In this document: positions 23,401 through 37,900 of the stretch, one piece after another
Layout of the letters: each line of letters opens with the position of its first letter
How positions within the stretch are numbered: the first letter of the stretch is position 1
Source of the DNA: Monoplex corrugatus
Lineage: Eukaryota > Mollusca > Gastropoda > Littorinimorpha > Ranellidae
Assembly (NCBI GenBank): GCA_030674185.1
Contig: CM060312.1
Coordinates: forward strand, 30,554,835-30,618,834
Direction: 5' to 3'
Length of the DNA stretch: 64,000 nucleotides
Program-made: the position numbers and the translations under genes
The notes under the pieces: model-generated
Seen by the model: the letters and a program-made list of their open reading frames with translations, nothing else
Told to the model about the DNA's origin: nothing
Database searches by the model: none

Positions 23401-25000
23401 CATGTATGTATGTTTGTGTTGTTGTATAGTATTATGTATCTTTGTGTTATGTATATCATGTACAGTATTATGTACAGTATGTATGTATGTACATCTGTGT
23501 GCATGCATGCATATAAATATGTCTGTCTGTCTGTGACAAAAATGTGTGGACAAAAGTTTCTCAGCCCTTTAAGAATGGATTTTCATCAAAATTAGGTCAA
23601 AGGTGTGAGCTGTTGAGGAGCCGGAAAGGGTCAGTTTTAAAGGTAAGCCATCAAGTTCAAAGTCACATGGGCCCAAAAAATGCCTAAGATCAACTTTTCA
23701 ATCAAGGTGTTTAAACAGCACTTTCTCAGGAACTTCTAACGATATTCAAAATCTGTTTTATAAATTCACAGTTGTGACAGTCTGTTACCATTGGCCATAA
23801 TGCACATCAAGTTTTATATCAGGTAAAGCTTTTTCAAGGTCACAGTGACACATATATATATCATTTCTATCTTTATGAATACACCATCTGAAACAAAATT
23901 GTCAAAAATTCAAGAAATTGACTGTCTGTATATAGCTTAAGATCAAAAGTTGTTTTCCATAGTGATATATCTAATTTTCTTCTTCATGAGTTTATTGATG
24001 TGCAACAGTTTAGCCTCACTGGCAGAGGATATCACCACAGTACAACAGAATGTGATTTTGAAGCATCTTCCACTTCTGATAGAAGCTGAGTATCAAGATA
24101 TTGATAAGTACTTATTGAACAATTTGAAGCAAAAGTTAGGTATATAATCACAAACAGTGTTTGTTCTAGCATATATCAAAAAGTGCTTCCTCAGATTTGT
24201 AGTGAATTTATTCCATCCCAGAAAAAGAAATTGTTCGCTCTGAAATTTGTTCCTGAAGATAGAACCCAACCAAGGAGAAGAGTGGCAGAATGATTCAGAT
24301 GTTCGCTTGTCAGTAACTGAATTTGAGGTTCTAGGGTTCATTTCCATTGAAGCCTTGACTTTTCTCCTCAGTTTAACCAGAAAATCAAACTGAATGTATT
24401 GTATAGTCGTTTCGAAGGGGATAATAAACTAGTCGGACCCATGTGCCTTCTGCTTGTGCACGTTAAAGATTCCTTGGCCGTTGAAAATTATAAAGAGCAA
24501 GGCTTTCGCCCAACTGCTCTGGTATAAAACAGTGGAGAGATAGGTTGATTTCCCAGACTCCTCCCTTGAAGACCAATAGCATTTTTGCCTTTCTATAATA
24601 TCTTGATAAAAAAATAATAATAATTATGGGTGGTGCAGCACTGTGGCAATGTGCTCTCAAAGGGGAGAGCAAACTTGAGTTTAACATGGTAAATCCTCTG
24701 TGACAAAAGAAATGAATATGAATATGAATTTGAATATGAATGTGAATATGAATATGAATTTGAATATGATTATATGACATAAAGAATGATTATCATGTAT
24801 AAAAAAAAAATCATGGTGGCTGTCTTGGGTTCTTCATTTTGAAACAAGAAGTGATGTTTTTTGAGGAAAACACTGCACTGATTGAAGTGGTGCAAGATTT
24901 CAAACATTTTATGAAAAGTTTATGTTTAAGCAACAGTATCTTTTATGTATTTCTGGATTACATTGAAGATGATCTCACTTTGATAAATTGAGGCTGTTTG

Positions 25001-25086
<86 letters not shown>

Positions 25087-25612
25087 GTCTCTCTCTCTCT
25101 CTCTTCTCGTCTCTCTTCTCTCTCACTCTCTCTCATCTCTCTCTCTTCTCTCTCTCTCTTTTCTCCCTCTTTTCCTTTCTCTCACTCTCATGTCTGTCTC
25201 TGCACTCTGTCTCTGTCACTGTCTCTCTGTCTCTGTCTCTCTCTTCTCTCTGTACTCTGTCTGTCTGTCTCTCTCTCTCTCTTCTTGCTGTTTTCGTCTC
25301 TCTCTTTCTTCTCTCTCTCTCTCTCTCCTCTTCTCCATCTCTCTCTCTTTCTCCATCTCTCTCTTTTCCTCTCTCTTTCTCTCTCTTTTTCCCTTTCTCT
25401 TTCTCTCTCATTGTCTGTCTCTCTGCTCTCTGTCTCTTTCTCTCTTCTCTCTCTCTCTCTCTCCTCTTTCTCCTCTTTTTTTCCCTCTTCTTCTCTCTCT
25501 TTCAGTCCTCTCTTTCTCTCTGTCTTCTCTCTCTCTCTCACTCTGTGTTTGTCTGTCTCTGTCTCTCTCTCTCTCTCTCACTCTGTGTCTGTCTCTGTCT
25601 GTCTCTGTCTCT

Positions 25613-25666
<54 letters not shown>

Positions 25667-28600
25667 CCCCCCCCTCTCTCTGACTTGTGTTAAGTTTTAA
25701 TGATGATCACATGTTATTCCAAGTATATTTGTAGTGAGGATCAAGGTCTTTGGTGGGAGAACAGATTGTTTCAGGAGTGAAGAGGTGCTTGCATGTTTGA
25801 ATTTCTTTACATCATCCTATTAATAGGTGTTTTGACTGTGTCATCTTTCACTTAGGAGGACTGTTTGTCTCGCCTTCAGCTGCTAGTAAAAGATATTCAG
25901 TGGAGACAAGGTCTGGAGGTGTGGAGCAAGTTCCACTCTTTCCAGCATTCTGTTTGCCTGCATCCTGATACAGTGCCTACAGATGAGGACCTTATCAACG
26001 TCTGTTATTCTGCCCACATGCCTGCTGCCCATACCTCTGTGAGTGAAACAGTTTATTTCTCATCCTATCCACCAGCTTCTTGCTCGAAGCTGGTAGATAG
26101 CAGGAAAGGGTTAAGATAAACTAGTAAAGACACTGGTCGTTCAAGTTCAAGTGAATACAACAGCTCATTGGAAGTAAAGCGAAGAAGTTGTAAAGTAGAT
26201 GTTGACAGAAGTAGTGATGTTCAGCAGCAAATTCTAACAGAAACAACTAGCAGCCACACTGGCAGTCTTGATGAAAAGACAATGTGACATCAGTTTTATT
26301 TTATGTATAAAGAAATCAAAGTGCTGCATAGTAAAATAATGTCTGATAAGCAGTGTGTAGTTCTGTAGTAGAATCAAGTAATAGGTTTGAAACAACAAAG
26401 TCTTTTATTTCACAATTGGACATCAGTGATCATCAAAGTGGAGAAATTTGTGTAGAGAAGATGTTTATTTTGTTTAAATAAAGTGTAAACAAAGACATGA
26501 TATCTGTGGTACCTGAAGATGTTGATCAATTTATTTATCTTAATCTTCCTGTTGTCAGGTCTCAAGAAATGGTGGAGGGTGCTCTGTGGATTTTGTAGAC
26601 ACAGTAGCAGAAACAAACAAGCATATCAGCAGCAGCAGAAATAATGAAAAATATACTGAACCGAAAAATTCCAAAGTTTCATCCAGAACTGCGAAATCTG
26701 CAGACATACTTTCAGAGACAAATAAACATACCAACAGGAACAGAGGGAGCAAATATTTCACAGAACATGAAAATCCCAAAAACCCATTCAAAAACAAACA
26801 TAGGTTTCAGTTGACCTCGTACAGTCAACCAGATGAAAATCAAAACACAAAAGACAATGTACAGAAAAATCTAAAACACTCATCCAGAACGAAGCCCAAG
26901 TTTCGAGTGACTTGCAGTCGCACAGGAGAGAACCACAGCTTCGACTCTATGTCCGCTGCAGCTAGTTTTGGGAGTGCTGTACAAACCTACTTTGGCTGGC
27001 AAGTGGATCTGAACAATTTTGACATGGAGATCATGCTACATATTGACAGTGAGGAGGTGTCAATCAGCATCTCTCTCACCCGGGATAGTCTGCACCGTCG
27101 TGACCTGGTGGCCTTTGGGATCACAACACTTCGACCCACCATTGCCTGCAGTATGTTAAGGTAAATGTTGGAAAATACACTGTCTCTTCAGTAATATATA
27201 CTTTAAATGATTGGTTGTAATACCATCACCAAATAGTTCCCATCAGTTGATTTGTTGTAATACCATCACCAAATAATTCCCATCAGTTTATATTGATTGG
27301 TTGTAATACCATCACCAAATAGTTCCCATCAGTTTATATTGATTTGTTGTAATACCATCACCAAATAGTTCCCATCAGTTTATATTGATTGGTTGTAATA
27401 CCATCACCAAATAGTTCCCATCAGTTTATATTGATTTGTTGTAATACCATCACCAAATAGTTCCCATCAGTTTATATTGATTGGTTGTAATACCATCACC
27501 AAATAGTTCCCATCAGTTGATTGGTTGTAATACCATCACCAAATAGTTCCCATCAGTTTGTATTGATTGGTTGTAATACCATCACCAAATAGTTCCCATC
27601 AGTTTGTATTGATTTGTTGTAATACCATCACCAAATAGTTCCCATCAGTTTGTATTGATTGGTTGTAATACCATCACCAAATAGTTCCCATCAGTTGATT
27701 GGTTGTAATACCATCACCAAATAGTTCCCATCAGTTGATTGGTTGTAATACCATCACCAAATAGTTCCCATCAGTTTATATTGATTGGTTGTAATACCAT
27801 CACCAAATAGTTCCATCAGTTTTGTATTGATTGGTTGTAATACCATCACCAAATAGTTCCCATCAGTTTGTATGATTGGTTGTAATACCATCACTAAATA
27901 GTTCCCATCAGTTTGTATTGATTGGTTGTAATACCATCACTAAATAGTTCCCATCAGTTTGTATTGATTGGTTGTAATACCATCACCAAATAGTTCCCAT
28001 CAGTTGATTGGTTGTAATACCATCACCAAATAGTTCCCATCAGTTGATTGGTTGTAATACCATCACCAAATAGTTCCCATCAGTTTATATTGATTGGTTG
28101 TAATACCATCACCAAATAGTTCCCATCAGTTTATATTGATTGGTTGTAATACCATCACCAAATAGTTCCCATCAGTTTATATTGATTGGTTGTAATACCA
28201 TCACTAAATAGTTCCCATCAGTTTATATTGATTGGTTGTAATACCATCACCAAATAGTTCCCATCAGTTTATATTGATTGGTTGTAATACCATCACCAAA
28301 TAGTTCCCATCAGTTTATATTGATTGGTTGTAATACCATCACTAAATAGTTCCCATCAGTTTATATTGATTGGTTGTAATACCATCACTAAATAGTTCCC
28401 ATCAGTTTATATTGATTGGTTGTAATACCATCACCAAATAGTTACCATCAGTTTATTGGTTGTAATACCATCACTAAATAGTTCCCATCAGTTTATATTG
28501 ATTGGTTGTAATATCATCACCAAATAGTTCCCATCAGTTTGTTGTATGAAATGATTTATATGATGTCATTGTTCATCTTCGTTTATGTATTGTTTATTGT

Positions 28601-30586
28601 GTATTGTCTCTGGGCAGTTTGCTGTTCTGTTGCAGGGGATAAAATGACTTCTTCAGCCTACTGAATGCAGTTATACCTCTGATTTTTTTTTTTTTTTTTT
28701 TTTGGATTTTTGTTTGTAATATGTTGTTTTTATGAAGGGAGAAATTAGCTCAAATCAACTGATGTCAAGTAGTCTCCTTTGGTGATGCATATGCAGAGAT
28801 ATATGCCTTCTTATGAATGTAATAGGGCCTACATCAGAAAGCATTTCTTTGTTGTTAATGGTGTTTTGTGTCTTTCAGAATGATTGTTGCATGACTTTGG
28901 TGAAGCAGGCTGGCTAGTGTGTTTGATAGAGCTATGGACTCGAGCGAGGTCTGTTGCCTGAGTTGATAGAGCTGTGGACTGGAGCGAGGTCTGTTGCCTG
29001 AGTTGATAGAGCTGTGGACTGGAGCGAGGTCTGTTGTCTGAGTTGATAGAGCTATGGACTCGAGCGAGGTCTGATCCCTGAGTTGATAGAGCTATGGACT
29101 CGAGCGAGGTCTGTTGCCTGAGTTGATAGAGCTATGGACTCGAGCGAGGTCTGTTGCCTGAGTTGATAGAGCTATGGACTCGAGCGAGGTCTGTTGCCTG
29201 AGTTGATAGAGCTATGGACTCGAGCGAGGTCTGTTGCCTGAGTTGATAGAGCTATGGACTCGAGCGAGGTCTGATGCCTGAGTTGATAGAGCTATGGACT
29301 CGAGCGAGGTCTGTTGCCTGAGTTGATAGAGCTATGGACTCGAGCGAGGTCTGTTGCCTGAGTTGATAGAGCTATGGACTCGAGCGAGTCTGATGCCTGA
29401 GTTGATAGAGCTATGGACTCGAGCGAGGTCTGGTGCCTGAGTTGATAGAGCTATGGACTCGAGCGAGGTCTGTTGCCTGAGTTGATAGAGCTATGGACTC
29501 GAGCGAGGTCTGTTGCCTGAGTTGATAGAGCTATGGACTCGAGCGAGGTCTGTTGCCTGAGTTGATAGAGCTATGGACTCGAGCGAGTCTGATGCCAGAG
29601 TTCAGTCCGAGCCTCAGCATAAAAACTGTTCTGTTGACTGTCCACCTTAATACTCATATCATATTGATGATGTTGTTTCATAAGCTATATGTTTTTTTTT
29701 TTCTTCTTCCTATTTCAAGATTTTGCCGGCATATAGAGTTTTGCGTGGGCTCAAGGAATCTGCCAGATGATTGCTGGGAGATTTTGAGTGGGATACCGAT
29801 GACATATCCTGATTGCAATGAATCCTTTATAAAAAAAAATATCCTCCAAAGTCCAAACTTGGGGATATTTTCTTAGAGTTAACGTTTTTCACCCTTCCCT
29901 TCTTTCTTTTTGATATTTCCTTTACTTTTTAAGCATGCTTGTGATACATGTGTATAGAGTACCACTAGCTGTGGGACAGATCCTGTGGGACCAGTTGCTA
30001 CCCTCTTTGAATAATAAAGTATTTTGAAGTTTTCTCAAGGATATTGTGTGCAGCCATCTTTCATGTGGGAATAGCAATACAGAAAAACAATGCAGTACAG
30101 CACTACAAATTTTAAAATCATTAAATATGTATGTGTGGCATGTGTTTTAGAAGGTGGGGGGGGGGGGGGCAAAGACAGGACACGCTGTGTGTGAATATCC
30201 ATGTGGGATTAGCTTTATATTTACGTAGTTCTGTGCAATATTAGTTCTGTACAATATAACGCAGTTCAGAACAGTGCATTATGAAATATGCAAATAGTAT
30301 GGCGTGTGTTTCAGAATGGTGGGGATACAGTCAGGACACATTGTGTGTGATCCTCTGTGTGGAACCAGCTCTATTGCAGTACAGGTATGCAACATTTACA
30401 ATTAAAATGAGGAGTCATTTTGTTTTGATGAGTTACCAGATGCTACTTGATTTTAATGCTCTTGCTGTGAATATATGATCTTGATAAGCTAATTCCACCA
30501 CCTGTCCTGTCATACATTTATGTGAAATGTAGATGAATATGTATAGTGTTGTTACAAGACTGAATAGCAAATTGTGTGAGTATGGT

Positions 30587-30635
<49 letters not shown>

Positions 30636-31111
30636 ATGTGTGTGTGTGTGTGTGTGTGGTGTGTGTTCACGTGTACATTTTTTTGTCTGTTCTGTTTTTT
30701 TGTATGGTGTGTTTTCATGTGTGTGACGCAGTGTGTGTATGTTTGAGTTTTTTTTTGTTTTTGTTTTTTTTGATCTGTTTATTACATGTGGTGTTTCATG
30801 TGTGTGATGCAGCCACTGCCCCCCTTCTAATGACTATATGTGTTAATGTACATGTGAGTAAATGTCTCTACCTTGCTTTGTTTTATGTGTACATGTGTGT
30901 GCTGTTGTGTGTCTGTCTGTGTGTCTGTCTGTGTCTGTGTGCTGTCTGTGTCTTTGTGTAGATGTGTGTCTATGTGTTTGTGTGTGTGTGTGTGTGTATG
31001 TGTGTGTGTCGTGTGTGTTGTGTGTGTGTGTGTGTGTGTTTGCGTGTGTGTGTGTTGTGTGTGTTTGTGTGTTGTGTGTGTGTTGGTGTGTGTTGTGTGT
31101 GTGTGTGTGTG

Positions 31112-31170
<59 letters not shown>

Positions 31171-33380
31171 TTCAGTGCTGGTTAATGAAAAAAAAATTAT
31201 TGATTTTTGGTGTAGCCTTTTGTCATGACAAAACAGGGAAACACTCTGTTAAATTATAAAACATCTCTATGATTTCTGTTAAAATATAAAACATCTCTAT
31301 GATTTATATGTAAAAAAAACATATATACTGTTCAAACTGGATAGGTCATATTCAAAAAATATTGATTGACATGGTTTTGATTTTGCTTTGGAATCTCAAA
31401 GTTTTGGGGAAACAGATATATATAAACAACATTACTCACTCACTCCAGAATAATTACCAGCAAGTCTGGAAGAGAGCTTTGGAAACCAGTAGTAAATGCA
31501 TATTATATCAAAATTTCAAAACTGAATTTGGAATAGAGAAATAGATAACACAGTTGCCAGATATTCATGTTTTTCCTTAGATTAAATTTCGATGCAGCTG
31601 CTATAAGCTTGAGATTGAAGTAGATAGATGCAGCTGCTATAAGTTTGAGACTGAATTAGATAGATGCAACTGCTATAAGCTTGAGACTGAATTAGATAGA
31701 TGCAACTGCTGTAAGTTTGAGACTGAATTAGATAGATGCAACTGCTATAAGCTTGAGACTGAATTAGATAGATGCAACTGCTATAAGCTTGAGACTGAAT
31801 TAGATAGATGCAACTGCTATAAGCTTGATACTGAATTAAATAGATGCAACTGCTATAAGCTTGAGACTGAATAAGATAGATGCAACTGCTATAAGCTTGA
31901 GACTGAATTAGACAGATGCAACTGCTATAAGCTTGAGACTGAATTAGATAGATGCAACTGCTATAAGCTTGATACTGAATTAGATAGATGCAACTGCTAT
32001 AAGCTTGAGACTGAATTAGATAGATGCAACTGCTATAAGCTTGAGACTGAATTAGATAGATGCAACTGCTATAAGCTTGAGACTTAATTAGATAGATGCA
32101 ACTGCTATAAGCTTGAGTCTGAATTAGATAGATGCAACTGCTATAAGCTTGATACTGAATTAGATAGATGCAACTGCTATAAGCTTGAGACTGAATTAGA
32201 TGGATGCAACTGCTATAAGCTTGAGACTGAATTAGATAGATGCAACTGCTATAAGCTTGAGACTGAATTAGATAGATGCAACTGCTATAAGCTTGAGACT
32301 GAATTAGATAGATGCAACTGCTATAAGCTTGATACTGAATTAGATAGATGCAACTGCTATAAGCTTGAGACTGAATTAGATAGATGCAACTGCTATAAGC
32401 TTGAGACTGAATTAGATAGATGCAACTGCTATAAGTTTGAGACTGAATTAGATAGATGCAACTGCTATAAGCTTGAGACTGAATTAGATAGATGCAACTG
32501 CTATAAGCTTGAGACTGAATTAGATAGATGCAACTGCTATAAGCTTGAGACTGAATTAGATAGATGCAACTGCTATAAGCTTGAGACTGAATTAGATAGA
32601 TGCAACTGCTATAAGCTTGAGACTGAATTAGATAGATGCAACTGCTATAAGCTTGAGACTGAATTAGATAGATGCAACTGCTATAAGCTTGAGACTGAAT
32701 TAGATAGATGCAACTGCTATAAGCTTGAGACTGAATTAGATGGATGCAAAGGGGCAAACAGGCAAAGCAGAATATTAAGTTTTGTTTTGACAGTGCCTTA
32801 GGTGATGAGTTTCACTTTATTTTCAAATGTTGTAAATTCTGTGTTGACCATCAGAAGTTTATTCCTCAAAAATATCTGTTAGTCAAAGCAGTGTTCTCAT
32901 TGTGTAACTTCATTTCTTGAAGGAAAAAAAGGTAAACTGAAATTAGCAAAAATTTATCAAAGTTTTCTAAAATTGTGTTGTTATGTTTTTAACACTTAAG
33001 TATTACCAAATAAGATGATTTGAAATGAATGTTTTTTTGTTTACTTATAATTTTCTTTCAAACTAAGTTCTTTCGGCTTCACGTTTTATGATGATCCTGT
33101 TGGATTTTTATTTATTTGCTGTTATCTTCCATGCCCTAATTTATTTGCTGTTATCTTCCATGCCCTAATACGTTTTATGATGATTCTGTTGGATTTTTAT
33201 TTATTTGGTGTTATCTTCCATGCCCTAATTTATTTGCTGTTATCTTCCATGCCCTAATTTATTTGCTGTTATCTTCCATGCCCTAATTTATTTGCTGTTA
33301 TCTTCCATGCCCAAATTTATTTGCAGTTATCTTCCATGCCCTAATTCGGGTTAAAGGACCTATCATATGATAATGTTCTA

Positions 33381-33476
<96 letters not shown>

Positions 33477-33747
33477 CGCGCATGCGCATGTGTGAGCGTG
33501 CGTGCATGCATGTGTGCGTGCATGCGTGTGTGCATGTGTTCATGTGTTGTTTGAGCAGGGAGCCCTAAGGTTCCCTGCCTTACAGTTGAGTGGTGACTTT
33601 CACAAGGTGGCCATGGAGAAAACCCGTCACAACATTGATGCCCTCAGCAGCAGGTAGGCAGTGTTTGACAGGTACCAGATTCATCTGTCCTGTGCTTTCT
33701 CATTGTCATTGTGGGTGGGTGAGTTGGTTGATTAGTTGGTTGGTCGG

Positions 33748-33783
<36 letters not shown>

Positions 33784-34896
33784 TTGGTTGGTTGGTTGGT
33801 TGGTTGGTTGGTTGGTTGATTGGTTGGTTTGCTTTGTTTGTTTGTTTCTTTCTGTCTTTGTTTGTTTGTTTGTTTGTATTGTGTTGTTTTGTTCCATTTT
33901 CTGGACTGTTTTTGTGCCACTACTCCCATACCACTCATGTCAGCTCTCCAACATACTTTTAAGCCCACTGAAACTGTGGCCATCACAAGAGCAGGGCATA
34001 AAGGGTTACAGAGTTTGAGACAATTTATTCACATTGCCTTTATGATAAAAGTAGGGATGATAGTGATGATGCTGTACAGTCCCATTTTGAATGGAGGTTA
34101 ACTTCAAGATATACCCTGATATGAACCATACACACTTGTGATGTTGATCAGGAAATCTGACCAGCATCGTCAGTGATGCATCCGTGAAGTGGATGAGACT
34201 CAGTTGTGTGTTCCTGCCTTCTCAAAAAGCCCATAGCACGCTCAACTCCAGGTTAGGGGTCTTTTGGGGGCGGAAAAATCATACTGTAATATTTTTGACT
34301 GACAGGGATTCAAACCCACAACCTTCCAGTCAGTGGTCAGTTGTGCTAACCACTTCACAATGTTGACTGGTGATTTGATAATTTTTTAGAATCATGAATA
34401 TGTAAAATATCAGCGTATGTTTGTGTAAAGCATTGTTTTCTTAGTTCAATAGTTACGCTAGTACTTATGTTACTATGGCTCCCAGTACTTACTTTCTTCT
34501 CATGTTTAGTCACAATATCCATGCCCCTCATTTCAGCTCTCCAACACACATTCAAGCATGTTTTTGTCAAAGGTGTGCTGGTTTTTAATTGATCTAAAAA
34601 TTAGCAGGCTTTTGACATAGAGCGTTGGCACAGTATAAGTAAAATTAGTAGTAATAGTAGTAGTAGTTGTAGTAGTAATAGTATCATAATTATTATTATT
34701 ATTGAAGGAATTGTTTCCTTTCTTAAGTAGATAAATTTGCTTTCCTTCCGTCCATCCACTTTCTTTTGTTTTATTTTCTTTCGTTTTTTCATTTTGAATT
34801 ATCTTACTTAATTCAGTATATTTCGTTTACTTTCTTTAATTGATGTATCTGTTGTCTTTGTGTGTGTGTGATGTTTGTGTGTGTGTGTGGTATTTG

Positions 34897-34956
<60 letters not shown>

Positions 34957-37900
34957 TGTGGTGTGTGTGTGTGTGCTTCTTTTTCTGTATCACAATTGAG
35001 TGTTATTTGTGTCAACATCAGATGCAGCTGAGTTTCAGTTGTCAGCATTTATTTTGGCAGGGCATGTGTATGTCATTTATTTCTCTTTCCTTAAAATGTT
35101 TTGTAAAAAGAAAAGGAGGGCATGTTAGGATGTAGGAATCTTATTGGCTTTCAATTTCTTGCAGGCTAATGTATCACCATGTATTGCTGCCTGTCTATCT
35201 CTCTCTATAAATTTCAGTAAATCATCATTTTTACACATTTTCTTAGCCTCACCTGTGAGGGTACATTTATCTGTTTGTAGCATGGTAAGCAGTCTACTTT
35301 TGTACATGAGTTTTTGTGAAAAATATGTACATAGTGATTTTTTGTCATTACCACTTTTCCCTGTGTTCTATTGTCTGTTCTTCTTCAAGTTGTTATTGGT
35401 GGTATTGTTTTTATCTTTTTATGTATGATCCCCCCACCCTTCCTGTGGGGATGCCGGGGGCTCTTTCAGTAAAAGTAATATCCCCATCTTGTCGAAATTC
35501 TTTGCGAGGAATTTCCTCTTTTCTGTCACTCTTCATTTCTACCTTGCTCCTTTGCTTTTTGTCGTCTATTCCTAGCACTTCCTCTCTTGCTGGTCCATTC
35601 ACTTGTATGTGTTCTATAAAGCCTTACATACTTTCTCTTAGGATGATAATTGTGTAGATGTGGAAATGTGATGTGCAGAAGCAATATTAAGACTTTCTAC
35701 CGTTTATATTATATGTTTTAGTGTGCTTAGTTATGTTTGTACATTTGTGTTGAACTTTGTTTTTTTAAATGCCCTGGTGATAAATTGAACAGAATGATCA
35801 TTGCCAGGGCTGTATCCTTAGATTATGTGCATGAATGCCTTGGTATGTGTACTTGATTTTCTTTTCCAGGTTTTTTTTTTCCCAATGTCAGCGAGGTGTT
35901 TTGTGTGTTTTGTGATGATGATGGACCTGATATGGCTCTACACAGTCAGCTGAGCTTTGAACATTTATAAAAATAATTATGATAAAGTTTCACTTTTTTT
36001 TTTTCAGAGGTGAATTAATGATAGATGCAGTGCGGTGGAATGCTTGCTACTTACCTGTACGAGATGGAATTGTCGATGCATTTGTATCTGATCTGGTATG
36101 TGTCCACATAGAGTGTATTTGTGTCTGGGGTTTATATTTGTTTGTTGTTATTAGACTTTGTCCTTCCTATGTATATTTTAGTTGTTTTTTGTTTTGCTGT
36201 TGTTGTATTTTGGCTGTACCAGCCATTTCCTACACCATGTTAAGGGCACACAATCTGTTGCAGTTTTTCACAATGCTATGATGGTGATGATGATGGGAAG
36301 GATAATCATGATGCTATGGAGGTCCATCTATTGTGAGACTGTGTGACAGGACTGTACTGTATGCTTATTTTCATAATATGTAATGGCTCAGCCAGGCCCA
36401 AGAGATACACACACCTGCAGTGTTGGCCAGGAGATCCGAGCAACACCTTCATTGATGCATTCATGAAGTGGATGAGACTCGACTGTGTGGTCGCATTCTT
36501 CCCAGTAAGCCCCTAGCACACTCAGCCCAGATAGAAGGTGATTGGGGCCGAAAAATCCCACAGTGATTTTGAACAGCCTGATGGGGATTTGAACCCACAA
36601 ACTTGTAGTCAGTAGTCCGTTGCACTAACCACTACACCAGGGCAACTTGTGCAATGGAGGAGATGTCCGAAGAGGTTAAGTAGACAAATCCACTTTGATA
36701 GATAAACAGAAATACATGCATACAGAATAAAATTCAAATGTGTGGCACTGCACTGCATTGACACACTGTCCCCAGAGAGAGCTATCCAAATTTCACATGC
36801 TGAACCCATTGTGAGAAAACAGAAATGAGTACAAATAAATACAAAATGGAATGTAGAAGTGCCTGCGACTGTGACGTAATACTTTGTGACATTCTGAATG
36901 CAGACACTTATAAATATTTTTTCATACTCTGTCTCTTACATAAGACTTTATTTAAATTTAATGCAGACATCATTTTTGACTGACACTCCTAACTCAGCAA
37001 TGTGGCGGCTTGTTTGGAAGATGTTTTTATAAACATTTCACAGTGTAAAACAGTTAACACTGAACATAGTATGTCAGTGGTTTTAGAAAGTATATCCACA
37101 CATGTTTAGAAAACTAACAGATTAGAGCTGCATGGTGTATACTACCACACTTGAATATGATTTAAAACAAGCTCCTTGGGAGAGAAACAAAACATGAGGA
37201 TGTCTGTGGCTCTTTCAGTATGAATAGTATCCCCACGTTCTGGAAATTGTGTGCTGGAAATTTCCTCATTTCTGTGACTCTCTTTGTTTCTGTCTTGTTC
37301 CTCCACTTTCTGTCATCTGTTCCTATCATTTTCTGCCCTGCTGATCTGTTCACCTGCTTGTGTTCTCTAAAGCCTTACATAATTGCTAATAGGATTGATA
37401 GTTGGGTACATGTATTGAAGTGCATTTTTGACTCAAAGAAAATGTGATACGCAGAAGCAATTTAAAAAAATTAAGGCCAGTTTTATGTTTGCTTATTTGT
37501 ATTCTTTTTGTTGTTGTTTTTTTTTTAAAAATGTCTCATGATAAGTTGGGCAGAAAGGTCAACAAAGGACATATCTATAGATTATGTTCACAAATGCGTT
37601 GATATGTATTCTTAATGATTTTTCCCGATTTTGTTCAGGGTCGTTGAGATGTTGTGTGTGTTTTGAGGTGGTTGTAGCCCTGATAAATATGTCTTTTCAC
37701 AGTCGAAAGGGCTTTAGACAGTACTATCAGTAAAGAAAATAAAAGATACCACAAGCACAGTGTAATTCACAGTTTTAATATTTTACCTATTGAATATCCA
37801 TTGAAAGTGTGCAAGCTGGGTCTTTTAATGGACTGGTCAACTGTAGATCTGATATCTTTTGAGTTCTGTCCCAGCCCACAGTATGAAAACTGGTCTGTTT

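Noticed and set aside
23980..24147. Exon-like frame ASLAEDITTVQQNVILKHLP in THUMPD3 intron 2
   Set aside because: Exons 2 and 3 already join in phase and match the human spacing to within one residue, so there is no room for it. No convincing donor. It could be a cassette exon, but nothing supports that.
24988..25693. Two ~230-residue Ser/Leu-rich frames
   Set aside because: Translation of a (CT)n tract in two frames; no gene evidence.
28856..28910. Alternative THUMPD3 exon after the TTTCAG near 28873
   Set aside because: In the phase left by exon 4 it meets TGA after four codons; exon 5 at 30315 fits motif I instead.
31582..32757. 391-residue repetitive open frame on the minus strand
   Set aside because: It is fully explained by a 36-bp minisatellite in an intron; no promoter, splice sites or non-repeat domain.
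33586..33653. Shorter THUMPD3 exon 6 starting at 33586
   Set aside because: The acceptor is good and in phase, but it would drop nine residues that align after motif I; kept only as a possible alternative.
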